A DNA stretch of 64,000 nucleotides from Apoderus coryli (lineage: Eukaryota; Arthropoda; Insecta; Coleoptera; Attelabidae). This document shows, one piece after another, positions 11,381 through 22,626 of the stretch. Position 1 is the first letter of the stretch. Each line of letters begins with the position of its first letter. The DNA is taken from positions 6,303,135 through 6,367,134 of the forward strand of contig OU452202.1 in assembly GCA_911728435.2 (NCBI GenBank), in the 5' to 3' direction. The position numbers and the translations under genes are program-made. The notes beneath the pieces were generated by a model. That model had not been told where the DNA came from, did no database searches, and saw only the letters and a program-made list of their open reading frames with translations.

Positions 11381-11802
11381 GGTACAGCGTGTCTCAATAA
11401 TTTTTCCATTTATTTGATCAGGTTTTCAGAATTACTTTTTTTCTTTGAATTTCAAAGTATAACCCTTACTGACTTTTGTCGGGCAAACCATTGGCGGCTT
11501 GTTAAATATAATAAAAGGTGAGCTCCTATTGACTCTAATCTTCAACCAAAATGAGTTCCAGCCCGTGTAGATCTCATCCAAAGCCAAACACAGTTTACAC
11601 AGTACATACAGTTAAATATTTAGGTCAGGTCGTAGGCTACTTTTGGTGAGGCTCCTTTCAAGTGAAACCTTTTTAAAAAAATTAAATTCTAACAAAAATA
11701 CCCAGTAAAGTGCTGTACACCAAACTAAATGTGTGTGCTCTTCTTATAGAAATCTACTCGCCTAATCAACCTACTAACTTGCTGCTGCTGTCTGATTTTT
11801 TT
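11381..11802. other. Unassigned sequence
   Basis: No gene is seen. It joins the duplicated block to the second copy of repeat R3. Confidence 0.35.
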
Positions 11803-12408
11803 TGAAAATTTCACCACAAACATATTCCAGCATATTTTCCTTAACAAATCCACACACTACACAATATATTTACACATAGAATATGACTAGATACTTGATT
11901 TTTTAACAAAATTTAACTTATTCAACAATAATATTACAAAAATATAAAAACATTATTATATCTAAAAAAACTAATAAATTATACTTATCTTTATTGAAAT
12001 ATACTATTTACTTGAACTAAATTTGGGAGAATTGTTTTTAAATGACACAAGTTGAGACATTTGGCATTCCAATATGTCTATTTTACCGTCATCACCATCT
12101 ATATTCTCTGCGTCTGCATTTAATGACAATTTTAAATACCATGACATAGATGTTGGCCTATATGTTAACGCATACTCTTCGTAATCGTAAGGTTGCGAGT
12201 TCAAAACTGGGTCATGGACTTTTGTAAACAAAACTGCAGACCTAACGGATACATTTAATTTGACGCGGATGCTCAAAACTTTCTTTCATTAATACAGATG
12301 CAAGACATGTATCGATATATTCGATTCGATCTCAATTTCGTTTTAAGGTTAAACTTTTGTCTCGAAGACTGCAACTGAGTCTATTGGCCGCTTGTAGTGG
12401 TTATAACC
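11803..12408. repeat. Dispersed repeat R3, copy 2 (tRNA-like block inside)
   Basis: Same family and orientation as 2761-3424. Here the tRNA-like block is better preserved: TTCGTAATCGTAAGG followed by GTTGCGAGTTCAAAAC resembles the anticodon arm and B box of a tRNA. The inner part (GGATACATTTAATTTGACGC then GGATGCTCAAAAC) also occurs inverted at 45705-45757. Confidence 0.6.
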
Positions 12409-12659
12409 AGAAGAAATGTTAGAGCATTTAATACCAATAATATACAGATCAATAATAAATACAGTAGAACTAATAAAGATGACATAATATGTACTTTTAC
12501 CAGTCTGTTATGCAACATTACACTAAATAATATAATATTATAAATGACAGTCACTGACATATCCGCGCGTATCACTCATTGAGGAAGAAGATCTGTATTT
12601 TTAACAAGTTCGTTAGGAAATTGGTATTTAGCTATGACCGAAAGTCTTCCAGAAGAGAT

Positions 12660-12830
12660 ATCCTCAGGATTTAGAATTTGAGGAATAAAAAATCATCTTA
12701 AGAGTGGGTTTCGGATAAGGTTATAGCGACTATTTTTTGGAAAGCCACGGTGATTATCTTCAGAAAGATAAACTCATCCGTGTTGAACACTATGCAGAGT
12801 TGTCGCACGGCCAGCTTATTTCGCATAGAC
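12660..12830 (+). pseudogene. Mariner transposase scrap
   Basis: One frame reads SDKVIATIFWKATVIIF and, after a frame change, HYAELSHGQL. The order matches the K-V-M-A-S-V-F-W-D block and the following Y-Y-A-x-L block of mariner transposases (known family pattern). The catalytic Asp after FW is replaced by Lys. Stops and frameshifts surround it, and no terminal repeats were found. Confidence 0.4.
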
Positions 12831-12855
12831 ATTTTTTTCATTTAACGATAACAAC

Positions 12856-14467
12856 CACAGAAATCTTATATTATATATATATATATACTCTAGAATGATA
12901 ATCCCGTAGTACAAAAATGTAACCAAAAGTGTAGAGCTGTCCATAATGCGCATGATCACCAGTCACTTATTTTTCAACAGGACCGGCTTTGATTAAATGT
13001 AATATTACTGTTATAGGTATATTTAAAATTAAATTTTACCATTTGGTAATTCAAATAAAAAAATGGAATAAAGGAATTTAAGAAATAAAAAATTACATTA
13101 AATATATAAATACTTTATTGTCTAACAGGTACAACCCAATAATAATAAATCTAAGCAGAAACGAGAAATAAGTAAAAATTCTAATATTGGAAAATATCGT
13201 AAGGACTTGAGCATTCTAATTATTTATTTTATTATTATATAATATTTGTTTGTTTATACAACCACCTTAGGCCTCTTACCTCTCTACAGCCTTCAAAGAA
13301 GGGGTGTAAGAAACAGTGATTTCACGAATATTTTCCGTGTCCATGTAAACCACTTCCATATCATCCGTACTACTCGCAATAGTATTTTGTGACAAAACAT
13401 GGTTGGTAGAACTTTTATTCTCAGCAATTTCATGGAGGATTCTATAATTAAGTATATTCCAGTTTAACAACAGAATTCAAACGAACTTTGTATACCTACA
13501 CAACGTAGGAAATATATTCTTGACATACATATCATGCATTTTTGACTGACTGCTTTTAAGTAAACAGTGTCTTGATATCAAACGATTAAGAATTTAACTT
13601 CCACTCTCATTTACATAATCTCTTCTTTTCAACAAAAGTTTGGGAACTGCATCGGGTACGAGGGTGATCCTCTTGCCGTCTTCTCTACAAATGATATCTT
13701 CTGCAGCGAAATGCTTACTGCATATGACAGGATGTACTAGGATCCCAATGCCCGCATCCAAACATCATGTCTTTTTTTTGTCAAGCTAAAAATGAGTATC
13801 ATGTCAATGGTATCATATTGACTCAAACTGAGACTGTTAGAAACCCGAAACAATAACTTACTGAAAATATTTAATACCAGGAATGATACTTTCATTTTTA
13901 CACCACAACACTATACACCTCATTGTTTGTTAAATAAACAAACTACCAAACCAAAATAACAAATATTAAAAACAATTTTAATCACAAATAGGTATATCTA
14001 TCAACAATTAAAATATACCACGCATAAACCCATAATTCAATTATAAAACCTATCTGAATTGTTGTGAAGCCGACTCTGACAGATATTCCCACTACGAGAA
14101 ATGTCATTTGCGAAAATAGACGCTGTTGCGAAATCTCCTAAATTTAATAAGATTTGGAAAAAAATGTTTCGTTCATATTGCTGAAAACTAAACAGTATTA
14201 CAATTTTACCGATAACATTGAATTATTTGAATTTGTCAAGCAGTTTCGTATGACGCAACATATGGATTTATTTATAAAACAGATATGTCACATAAATTCT
14301 GTAAGGCGAACGACAAAATAGTTTTAAATATGGCAGCTCTGTACTGAAAATAAGTGACTGAGGAGCATGCGTAGTTCGAGAAAACTCTGCATACCCGTTA
14401 CACTTTTTGGTATTCGGCTGGATTTAATTAGCATTCTAGAGTACATATATAATATAAGATTTCTATG
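12856..14467 (-). mobile_element. P-element-like transposon, decayed, with THAP coding remnant
   Basis: The ends are inverted repeats of about 150 bp: left CACAGAAATCTTATATTATA, right reverse-complemented CATAGAAATCTTATATTATA, both continuing to CTCTAGAATG. Similarity goes on to the GTCACTTATTTT block near 12961 and 14350. An exact 8-bp duplication ATAACAAC flanks the element at 12848-12855 and 14468-14475. CA-starting ends, 8-bp target duplication and a THAP zinc finger together indicate the P superfamily. At 1612 bp it is too short for a full transposase, and the catalytic region was not found. Kolobok elements also carry THAP domains but duplicate TTAA, which does not fit here. Confidence 0.75.
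13594..13923 (-). pseudogene. THAP-domain N terminus of the P-like transposase, two exons
   Basis: Exon 1 (13923-13862) starts MRCIVLWCKNESIIPGIKYF and ends at a GTAAGT donor. Exon 2 follows a TTTTTAG acceptor and starts at 13785: HLTKKRHDVWMRALG, then a small frameshift, then PVICSKHFAAEDI and ITLVPDAVPKLLL. The C2CH ligands of a THAP finger are all visible: two Cys in MRCIVLWC, then Cys and His in CSKHF. The conserved Trp and the AVP box are also present. The finger binds DNA in P transposases (known). A frameshift between the Trp and CSKHF and the stop at 13594-13596 show it is dead. An open frame further downstream (13470-13276) may be more of the same protein but has no motif I recognise. 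Confidence 0.75.
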
Positions 14468-14718
14468 ATAACAACGCGACGTTCCAGCATCATTTGTTTC
14501 GTAGCCTTACACAATAGCTCCGAGGTAAATATTTGAGGACAACTAAAAAAAATTAAAAGGTTTTAGGAGAAAAAGACAAATTTGTTTGTGTTATTACTTT
14601 TAGAAAAGCTTCAGAACTCGTGCCTGAGACTTATCTTCGGTATACGAAAATTTGAAATAATCAGTCACACTATGTCTAAAGCCAACTGGATGAATATGCA
14701 AAAAAGGCGGCAACTGCA

Positions 14719-14802
14719 TATAGTACGACACAGTTAAGAATGATACACTTTTATATGGTTAGCCCATTTAAAAGCGTATATTCTTAACTGTGTCGTACTA
14801 TA
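14719..14802. repeat. Perfect 23-bp inverted repeat (hairpin MITE)
   Basis: TATAGTACGACACAGTTAAG plus AAT at 14719-14741 is exactly reversed at 14780-14802, with a 38-bp loop. No coding content. Likely a small MITE or the collapsed ends of a larger element. Confidence 0.8.
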
Positions 14803-14873
14803 CATCCGTCAGGTATTTTTGCATTTTACTGACTAAGCTGTCCCCCTTTCTTTACAACAGAATTACGTTTCGT

Positions 14874-15340
14874 ACCGACATTCACAATATCAACGTATGT
14901 TTCCTAATTCTTTAGATATATCAAATCATACAACAGAAATGTTTAAAAGGTCATTTTCTTATAATGTCTCAAAATCCGTGAATTCTTGGTCGAATGATTT
15001 GAGGAATAGCTCTAGTAAAACTATGTTCAGAAGGAAACTAAGCAATGTATTAAAGCCATAATTTTTGAGAAGGAATTTATTTGATGTTATTGATTGTTTT
15101 GGCTATCTACGAAGTTTTTTTATTGTTTTTTTTTTCTCGTCTTATTTTATTAAGTGTGTCGGGGTCTTATTTTGTGTATGTATTTTTGTGATGTAATGTT
15201 TTTCTATTTTATATAAATTGAAGTGCATGGGTTAGCTGCACCAGATGATTTCATGTCACTGAGATGGGATTGAGCTGAATCTCGCCCAATTGCATATAAA
15301 TTGACAGATTGTATTTTTTATTATTATTATTAAAATGCCA
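14874..15340 (+). mobile_element. 5'-truncated LINE, 3' end
   Basis: The frame 14874-15061 reads YRHSQYQRMFPNSL... then FSYNVSKSVNSWSNDLR and MFRRKLSNVLKP before the TAA at 15059-15061. The F-S-Y...V-N-x-W-x-x-L...F-R-R-K-L pattern is the C-terminal tail of CR1/Jockey-like ORF2 proteins. About 270 bp of 3' UTR follow, ending in a TTA-type tail near 15320-15345. Everything upstream of the tail (RT, endonuclease) is missing, typical of 5' truncation during target-primed reverse transcription. Confidence 0.6.
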
Positions 15341-15345
15341 CATTT

Positions 15346-16103
15346 GTTAGCATATAATTTGGCAAACAATATTAAAGCACACTTAAAAAACTAACGACTA
15401 TCGGTGATTCTTTTATGCCCAGTTGGTTCCGTTCAAAATTAATTAGTCACTTGCTGGGTGGGATCCTCATAACTATATGTACAATATCTAATATAAATTA
15501 AAATTATGAAATATAGGTATATCTTGCTTGACCAAGCGAAGAAGAGAGATTTTTCACGTTTACTTTATTTCATAGAGAAAATATTTCTTCGTCATAATGT
15601 AGAAATTCGTGTAATAAAGAAATAAACATATCAGATTTCAATAAGCATATAAGTAAGCTAATTATATTACAATAAAATGAGTCACTACTGCTATATAATG
15701 GTAGGAATATAAAATAGTGTTTTTTGATCTCTCATGCTCGACGCCCTAAATTTGTAGCCACCCTTTTGAATATTTGGCTGTTCTTAACTTGATTAAGATG
15801 TAATAGGTATGTATATGGCAAATGCTGTGTATTTCTTTAGAGTACATAATTTGTCCAATAAGTTTTATTAGTATAATATTAAAATTCCCCCATTATAGAC
15901 ACTATAAAATAAGTTTTTGATCTTTTGTTCATCTACGTATTTAGCGCTACTTGCCTTGAAAATACTAATAATTTAGTAACAAAATATCAGTTGAACTCTA
16001 CAGTGCACATTACGCACTACAATAACACCTTGTTGTGTTTTTTATTATTCCCTGTTAAGGCTATTTAGTATCTTAATATAGATGAGTTTCAAATAAAAAA
16101 AAT
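15346..16103. other. Unassigned AT-rich sequence
   Basis: I see no gene or clear repeat in this interval. Confidence 0.4.
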
Positions 16104-16270
16104 CACCCCAAAACTTTCCCGGCAAGATATAATATAAACTAAAATATATGATTTGGGTAACGTAACAGAATCTGGAAATGGTCTTAATCGTCTCAGGGGA
16201 ATTGTTATATCCGTTTATCTCAATTTTTTTAGCGCGTTCGCAAAACTTTCCCTGGGTCGGGAGAGTAAAA
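16104..16270 (-). repeat. Dispersed repeat R1, short deletion copy
   Basis: Contains both outer ends of R1 (CACCCCAAAACTTTCCCGGC at 16104 and CAAAACTTTCCCTGGGTCGG ending near 16260) with most of the middle removed. It is the clearest guide to the family termini. The related end block GCGCGTTTACAATAGTTGCC then CTGGGTCGGG recurs at 16660-16700. Confidence 0.6.
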
Positions 16271-16590
16271 ATTTAAATGTACCTACCATGGTTTCGCACG
16301 GAGCCAATATACAACACAACTGGAACTCCAACGAAGCGACAAAATTGTGTAACCTTCTTGGTTTTAGGCAACTCATACAACTTACAACCTTCTAGGTACA
16401 GACACCAAATATCGTTTTAAAGCAAAAGTAAGCTATTGCTGTAAAGAGCATAAAAAGTGCTTTCAAATGATGTAGTACTCGACCACAACTGCTCTTTATG
16501 AAACTAATGGGTCCAAACTACGATTCGACTCTTATACCTACCAAAAGTAGCTAAATTGGGTGAAGCGCTTAGGCGATATCATGAAAGAAT

Positions 16591-16702
16591 GCATACAGAC
16601 AGACAGACTTATGCTCTTAGTTGTCTCAGGGGACCTCAAAATGGTTATTTTATCTGTTTTTTTTAGCGCGTTTACAATAGTTGCCCTGGGTCGGGAAAGT
16701 AA
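16591..16702 (-). repeat. Dispersed repeat R1, end fragment
   Basis: Carries the CAGACAGACAGACTT tract, the TTTTTTAGCGCGTTTACAAT block and CCCTGGGTCGGGAAAGTAAT, matching one end of R1. It has the same orientation as the copy at 16104-16270. Confidence 0.55.
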
Positions 16703-17361
16703 TATGTTGTAGAAAATTTTGCACACAAATATCATGTCCATACAATGTTTTGTAATTTAGACCAAAGGTTAACAAAAATGGAATCAGTGGTTCCTAAAAA
16801 ATAGATAATAGATAACACACAAATGGAACTATGGTTACGAAATTTTACTATTTGATGGAAAAAGTTTTTTAAATTTACTTAATATGTTATTATGAATAAA
16901 AATAGTTTAATTATGGTATTTTGAAAAATACATAGTTACAAGTTTATTTGAGTTTTTCTTTTTAAATATCATGATCTTTAAAATATAGAGAGGTATATAA
17001 TTTTTACTTTCCAAAAACAACCAGTTTAAGTACTTTTGGTTAAGAAACTGTTGGTTTGACATGATGAAATTATAGGTTAAGTTTTATGTGCTTATTTAAG
17101 GCATGTAGGGCATTTATATATTTCCAATATCTGTTTTAGTTTAGTTGGTCAAGTTCTTGTAGCAACTCACAATAATTCATGTGTATTTCGTCATTAAAAT
17201 TATGCACCAATTCATCATCTTCGAAGCACAAAATTAATTCACAATTTCAGAGAAAAGGCAGATTGGATAGTTGCTGATTAAAACGGCAGTAACTAGTACC
17301 TTGAATTCAGGACATTAATAAATATACCAAGCCAGGATGGAAATATATGTACCTAAGTTAA
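16703..17361. other. Unassigned AT-rich sequence
   Basis: No gene is seen. Confidence 0.35.
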
Positions 17362-17901
17362 ATTAAATAAACTGTTGCCCTCGAGGCACAAATAGCTCTC
17401 CATATTTAAGTGTAAAAGTAATAATTTTGTCATTTATCTAAAATTTATATATATATAGTTTTTTTTTGTTTTAGACATCAGATATTTTTGTTAAGTATCG
17501 GGTTTTGTTCCTTATTCTTCTGTTTGGAGGCACTATTTATACGTACATATTTTATATTTCAGATCTTCTAGGCCAAGTTCTGGTACGCAAAATAGTTGAT
17601 TTTTTTAGTTTTATTATAAAATTTATTTTGCCCCATTTTCTACTATTTATGAACGCCTATGTAAACAAAATTGTTATGCTGCATGTTGTAGGTTATCTTA
17701 TATCAAAGCTATATATAATTAATGAATGTTTCTGTTATATTAGAAAAATTTTTTTTTACCCTTTTTTACACTATTTTCGAACGCTCGTGTGAACCAGTTC
17801 ATTTATGTAACATTTTTTAGGTTATATTCTATCGCAACTATGCAAAATTATTCCATATTTCGAATAAGTTTAGGAAGTATATATATTTTTATTTTGACCC
17901 C
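17362..17901. repeat. Dispersed repeat R2, copy 1, left half (split by the LTR element)
   Basis: Matches the reverse complement of the right part of 41207-42545: AACTGTTGCCCTCG, AATAGCTCTCCATATTTAAG, the GGAGGCACTATTTATACG block and repeated GAACGCCTATG units. The match resumes at 23345, immediately after the LTR element, so the LTR element inserted into this repeat. Open frames of up to 95 codons here are chance AT-rich frames. Confidence 0.75.
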
Positions 17902-18615
17902 TGTTATGATCCTTCCCACAGGACACCCTGTATATCATTTATTATACTTCCACATGTTTTATATTCAGTTGTTCCCTATTGTAAATAATATTAGAGTTCC
18001 TTATTTTATGATGTAAACCATATTTAACAATTGATAAGCTGTTTTACCTAATTTTATTACTTTTCGGGATCCCTTAATTTTACGGTGTGAAACCACATTT
18101 ATGTTTGATAGGGTATATTTTTCTTTTAGCATGGTCATAATATTGTAAACTTTATTGTAAGATAACATAAAATATTATGTTACCATAAAACCCTCTAATA
18201 GGTTTCACACCTTTCTTTCTATCAATATAAAAACTAACCCCTAATAAATGTTTAACCATTTTTAATGACTCTGTAGATATAATATATAAAAAGGCATAAT
18301 CTTGTAAGACAGTTCAGTTGAGTCAGTTCAGTCAAGTAAGTAAGTTCAGTTAGTTCAAACCAGTCAGACCGTTCAGGTCATTTTTATTCTTCAAACAGAA
18401 ACCTTGTGAAACAATATTAATAAAGTAGTAATTAAAAATTAAAGTGTTTGAATGATCTTTAAAGTATAGTACCAAATTAAATTAAATAACTAAATATAAT
18501 AGAAACAAACTAAATTAAACGAAAACATAACTTTGGTGTTAGCAATAGCGCCAAAGTAAATTAAACATAACATTGGAAAGCAATACGTGTTTTTCAAACT
18601 AAATCAAACACAACA
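17902..18615 (+). repeat. 5' LTR, 714 bp
   Basis: Contains a TATA-like sequence at 18284-18291 (ATATATAA), an AGTCAGTT motif at 18321-18328 resembling the initiator of insect errantivirus promoters, and AATAAA at 18419-18424. The TG...CA ends are intact. Confidence 0.9.
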
Positions 18616-18616
18616 T

Positions 18617-18628
18617 TGGTGGCAGCGG
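18617..18628 (+). promoter_or_regulatory. Primer-binding site
   Basis: TGGTGGCAGCGG begins one base after the 5' LTR. Its complement CCGCTGCCACCA fits a tRNA 3' end including CCA, such as a tRNA-Leu ending in GCTGCCA. It would prime minus-strand DNA synthesis. Confidence 0.75.
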
Positions 18629-18865
18629 AAAACTCTACGTGTTTTTCAAAGGAGCGTCTGACGCAGTGAAAAATACAGACGTCAGTTACGGAACAACTGG
18701 TAATTTTGGAGGAGCGCCCAGTACGCAACAAAGTTCCAGCTAAGGACTCCTGTGTTTTCATCTGAAAACCTGATCAAGCCAATCTACTGCAGCAGACATC
18801 AAGACTTGGGACGCCAAGTTGGTCTTAAACAGATTGTTGGTGACCAGATTCGGGATGAAGTTTTG

Positions 18866-18871
18866 GTAAGT
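18866..18871 (+). promoter_or_regulatory. Possible splice donor in the leader
   Basis: TTTTG|GTAAGT in the untranslated leader is a good donor consensus. In errantiviruses env is expressed from a spliced RNA (known), so this could be that donor. In this deleted copy the fusion ORF needs no splicing. No acceptor was identified. Confidence 0.4.
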
Positions 18872-19064
18872 CTTTATTGTTTCTGTTAGTGACGTTGTTT
18901 TCTTACTTTCTCTCCAGTTTTTTCTTTTGAATTTATTTTTTTTATGTAAAAATAAAAATATTAATAAAAAAACTGCAAATAACTTCGTGTCTACTTAAAA
19001 GTAAAAATACCTTTGCATAAATTAGCAATCTTAATTTTTTTAAGTATTTATTAATTTTTACAAA

Positions 19065-22000
19065 ATGTCAGGTAAAGACGCTATCGATATCTTAAATCAA
19101 ATTGATTCCTTTGATGGTTACGGCGATGGCAATTCGCTACAATTTTTCATTAAGAATTGTGATACTATGATGGAAGTAGTAAAAGAATCTGAAAGAGCTA
19201 GATTAACTAAACTAATTTTTGGTACGAAATTGAAAGGAAAAGCTCATGAAGCTACCCAATATAAACATTTTGCTAATTGGGTAGAAATTAAAGACTTTCT
19301 AATAGAATATTTTAGTGATAAAACTCCTTCATCTCATTATTTATCGCAAATCATGCATATCAAACAAACTTTTAGAGAAAATATCGAAAGTTATTCAAAT
19401 AGATTAAATATTTTAGTAAATAAATATAAAGAAACGTGTTACTTAAATAATAGTCCACCTGAGGCTAAAGTTTTAATAGATTCGATGAACTCAAACTTAG
19501 TTAATAATTTTCGAAAAGGTTTGATTAATGAAAAAATACAAATCCGTGTTATAGCAGAAAACACGAATTGTTTAGATAGAGCAATTTCAACAGCTTTAGA
19601 AATGGAATTGGAACAAAATGAAAATTTTAAGCACAATCAAAATTTTAGAAATGTAAATTTTGTTAGAAATCAAAATGCTCAAAGAAATTTTCAGAGTTCT
19701 AGGAAAAATTGTTTATATTGCGGTAAAAATAACCACTATACATCTGAATGTAGATTTTTAAAACAATTTGAAAATAGAAATAATTATCCACAAAATTCTC
19801 ATCGACCAAACTATAGAGACCAAAATACAAATATTAATCGTAATACTAATTTTGGGACAAATAATTCTTTGCAGTCATCAAATTTTCACCAAAACCAATA
19901 TAGTCGACGTTTTCCAACAAATTTCAATAATATTGTTTCTAATTCGAGAAATAACAATTATTACAATCGGCAAAATACAAATATACCTCCGTACAATCAG
20001 GATACTAGAAATGTACAAGATTCAAGACAAACACAAATTATTCAATCTGAAAATATTACTCACGAACAAGCCAATATTCATAGGTATCATACACAAGACA
20101 ACAACGTTTCTTGTCCATCAACTTCAGCAGCAAATGTAGAAAATGTTTTAATAAATGAACAACCTATTTCTCATAGAACCGTTTTATTATCACAAGAACA
20201 GATTCAGTTAGATATTGTTAAACTTCAATCGCTAGATATAATAGATTCTGATTTAAATTTAATTTTAGATACAGGCGCAGATGTATGCTTAATTAAAGCA
20301 TCTAAACTTAAAAATTGTAACATCGATAAAAATTCTATAATTGAGTTAAAAGGCATATCCCAAAAATCTGTATATACCATGGGTACTTATTCACTTTCGA
20401 TTTTATTAAAAGACAATAAAGTAATTGAACATGTATTTCATATAATTCCCGAAGATATATCAATTAAAGCCGATGGACTTTTAGGACGTGATTTTATGCA
20501 AAAATATAAAGTGCAAATAGATTATAATAACGAATCAATATATTTTAACAATAATAATTTTAAAATTTTACCTTCAAAGTCTCTCATAACAATTCCTGCT
20601 AGATGTGAAATTGCAGTAGCCACTAGAGCAAATATTGCCAATGCTGAAGGACTTGTAGAAGCCAAACAAATTTCGGAAAACATTTACTTAGGTTCGACAG
20701 TAACAAATACTCAAAATTATAAATGTCTGGTCAGCATTTTAAATATTTCTAATGAAACGTATCGTATTCCGTTACCAAGGGTTAATATAGAACCTATTTC
20801 TAATGATTTATTAATTGAAAATGAAAAATATTCTAATTTAGTTGATAGATTTCATAGAATAAAAGACCTTATTAAATTAGAACATGTTAACGTAGAAGAA
20901 CAAAACTCATTATTGGATATAATAAGAAATTTTTCAGACATTTTTTATTTAGAAGGTGACAAATTAACTTACACTGACACTATTAGACATAAAATTCCAA
21001 CAGACCCTAATAAAGGACCTATTAATATTAAACCATACAGACTCCCTTATATACAAAGAGCAGTTATAAAAAAACTGGATAACGAATTAAATAAAGAGCA
21101 AAAATATATAAAGTATTTAAGTATGAAAAATTATTTAGACGAACATATAGTACTAACAAATATGATGTTAAATCAATTACAACTTGACATTATTACATTA
21201 TCAAATGCAATTTTATTAGCAAAAAAGGGATTGTTACATCCAGTAATTCTTACTCCAATTCAACTAATTGATGAACTTAAACCAATTATTGAAACACTAC
21301 CTCATGGTCTTGAATTTCCAATTCCAGTGGACACTTCAAATGCAAATCTTTTATTGAATATAATCGATTTACAGGTATATTTCGAAAATAGTCGGTTAAT
21401 ATATATTATAAATATTCCACTAATTGAGACGGAATTATTCTATCTATACAAAGTATCACCATTTCCAAAATTATTATCATTAAATAAATTCATTTTAATT
21501 AAACCATCTTCTAAATATATTGCCGTTGATGAAACCAAACAGAAATTTGTAACACTTTCTGAAATTGAATTCAGCAATTGTTTGAAACTATCAGAAGATA
21601 AATTTATTTTTTCTCATCAGAAACAAGTTTCTTTGGCACATGTTGTAGATAATTGTGAGATGAAATTACTTCAAGGTATAACGAGTAATATACCTGATAT
21701 ATGTGAAATTCATTTTTTATATACAAACAAAGGTATTTTTATTCAATTAATCACTTCAAATACTTGGCTATTCGCAGTATCTCATCCAGAGACTCTAACT
21801 GTTTCTTGTAGTGATCAATTAAAACCAGTCGATATCACATTAAAAAATTTCGGAAGCGTCACTATAGGAAAACAATGTAAGGCTTATAGTGCGTCAACAA
21901 CATTGGTACCACATGGCAACATCTTCAATTCCAAAGTATATACAAACTTTGTTCCTGCATTTGAAATTAGTGAAGAGTGCTGTGAAAAAGTGAACTTTAC

Positions 22001-22442
22001 AAAAATTAACATGTCGGAACTTATATTGAATGAACATTATAAGACATTGGCTAAGCATATCCCAGAACTTAATATTGCTAGTCATAAATTAGATGACATT
22101 GAAAAACTAAGTGATGATATTTATAAAAAGAATATTTTATCAAATTACACACTTACAGGATCTCTACTAGCATATATTCTAGCTATAATGGTATTGTTGT
22201 TCATTTGTTACAAGATTTACATTAAGTGTTTCAAACGAAGTTCTTGTTGTGGAATTGTTCCAAATATTTGTGTAAGAGTTAACCAAACAATTGAACCAAA
22301 TCAAAGTAGATATATTGCAGAATATCACCGTGATCAACAAATTGAAAATAGTTGTTATCATGATGAGGACATTGTTCATCCAAAACGTAAATCTATAGTA
22401 TTTACACCGGCACGTAGGCCATCAGTCAGAGAGACACAGTAA
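19065..22442 (+). CDS. Gag-protease-Env fusion polyprotein (1125 aa, pol deleted)
   Basis: Residues 1 to about 200 look like a retrotransposon Gag. A CCHC zinc knuckle follows (Cys216, Cys219, His224, Cys229, spacing C-x2-C-x4-H-x4-C), then an Asn/Gln-rich linker. LILDTGADVCLI places the catalytic Asp of an aspartic protease at residue 402, and GLLGRDFM its partner motif. The pro-RT linker runs to about residue 672 (RHKIPTDP..., PYRLPYIQRAVIK). There the frame passes straight into an insect Env-like protein without its signal peptide and probable fusion-peptide region. The Env part has Cys-containing ectodomain text and one membrane segment at about 1033-1053 (LLAYILAIMVLLFICYK) before a basic, Cys-containing cytoplasmic tail. 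All 1125 codons are open. The ATG follows a long leader. The env region keeps no obvious start of its own. A single in-frame deletion of several kilobases is the simplest origin. Confidence 0.85.
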   Translation: MSGKDAIDILNQIDSFDGYGDGNSLQFFIKNCDTMMEVVKESERARLTKLIFGTKLKGKAHEATQYKHFANWVEIKDFLIEYFSDKTPSSHYLSQIMHIKQTFRENIESYSNRLNILVNKYKETCYLNNSPPEAKVLIDSMNSNLVNNFRKGLINEKIQIRVIAENTNCLDRAISTALEMELEQNENFKHNQNFRNVNFVRNQNAQRNFQSSRKNCLYCGKNNHYTSECRFLKQFENRNNYPQNSHRPNYRDQNTNINRNTNFGTNNSLQSSNFHQNQYSRRFPTNFNNIVSNSRNNNYYNRQNTNIPPYNQDTRNVQDSRQTQIIQSENITHEQANIHRYHTQDNNVSCPSTSAANVENVLINEQPISHRTVLLSQEQIQLDIVKLQSLDIIDSDLNLILDTGADVCLIKASKLKNCNIDKNSIIELKGISQKSVYTMGTYSLSILLKDNKVIEHVFHIIPEDISIKADGLLGRDFMQKYKVQIDYNNESIYFNNNNFKILPSKSLITIPARCEIAVATRANIANAEGLVEAKQISENIYLGSTVTNTQNYKCLVSILNISNETYRIPLPRVNIEPISNDLLIENEKYSNLVDRFHRIKDLIKLEHVNVEEQNSLLDIIRNFSDIFYLEGDKLTYTDTIRHKIPTDPNKGPINIKPYRLPYIQRAVIKKLDNELNKEQKYIKYLSMKNYLDEHIVLTNMMLNQLQLDIITLSNAILLAKKGLLHPVILTPIQLIDELKPIIETLPHGLEFPIPVDTSNANLLLNIIDLQVYFENSRLIYIINIPLIETELFYLYKVSPFPKLLSLNKFILIKPSSKYIAVDETKQKFVTLSEIEFSNCLKLSEDKFIFSHQKQVSLAHVVDNCEMKLLQGITSNIPDICEIHFLYTNKGIFIQLITSNTWLFAVSHPETLTVSCSDQLKPVDITLKNFGSVTIGKQCKAYSASTTLVPHGNIFNSKVYTNFVPAFEISEECCEKVNFTKINMSELILNEHYKTLAKHIPELNIASHKLDDIEKLSDDIYKKNILSNYTLTGSLLAYILAIMVLLFICYKIYIKCFKRSSCCGIVPNICVRVNQTIEPNQSRYIAEYHRDQQIENSCYHDEDIVHPKRKSIVFTPARRPSVRETQ

Positions 22443-22616
22443 TTTTACGATTTACATAATAATTCTTTAATTTTAGCATATTATTTTAAGTGTTTTTATA
22501 TTTAAGTTTTTTTCATTTATGTAGATAGACCTAGCAATTTTAATTATGCTATATCATATTTTAATAATAATAATAGAGATTTTCTAACAATTTCATTATT
22601 ATAAAATCTCTCACTT

Positions 22617-22626
22617 AGGGGGGAGG
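22617..22626 (+). promoter_or_regulatory. Polypurine tract
   Basis: AGGGGGGAGG ends exactly at the first base of the 3' LTR. This is the expected site for plus-strand priming. Confidence 0.8.

Noticed and set aside
17505..18016. Two adjacent hydrophobic open frames (95 and 75 codons) that look like membrane proteins
   Set aside because: They lie in AT-rich repeat R2 and run into the 5' LTR; poly-T/A codons create the Phe/Ile/Tyr content. The frames are not kept in R2 copy 2.
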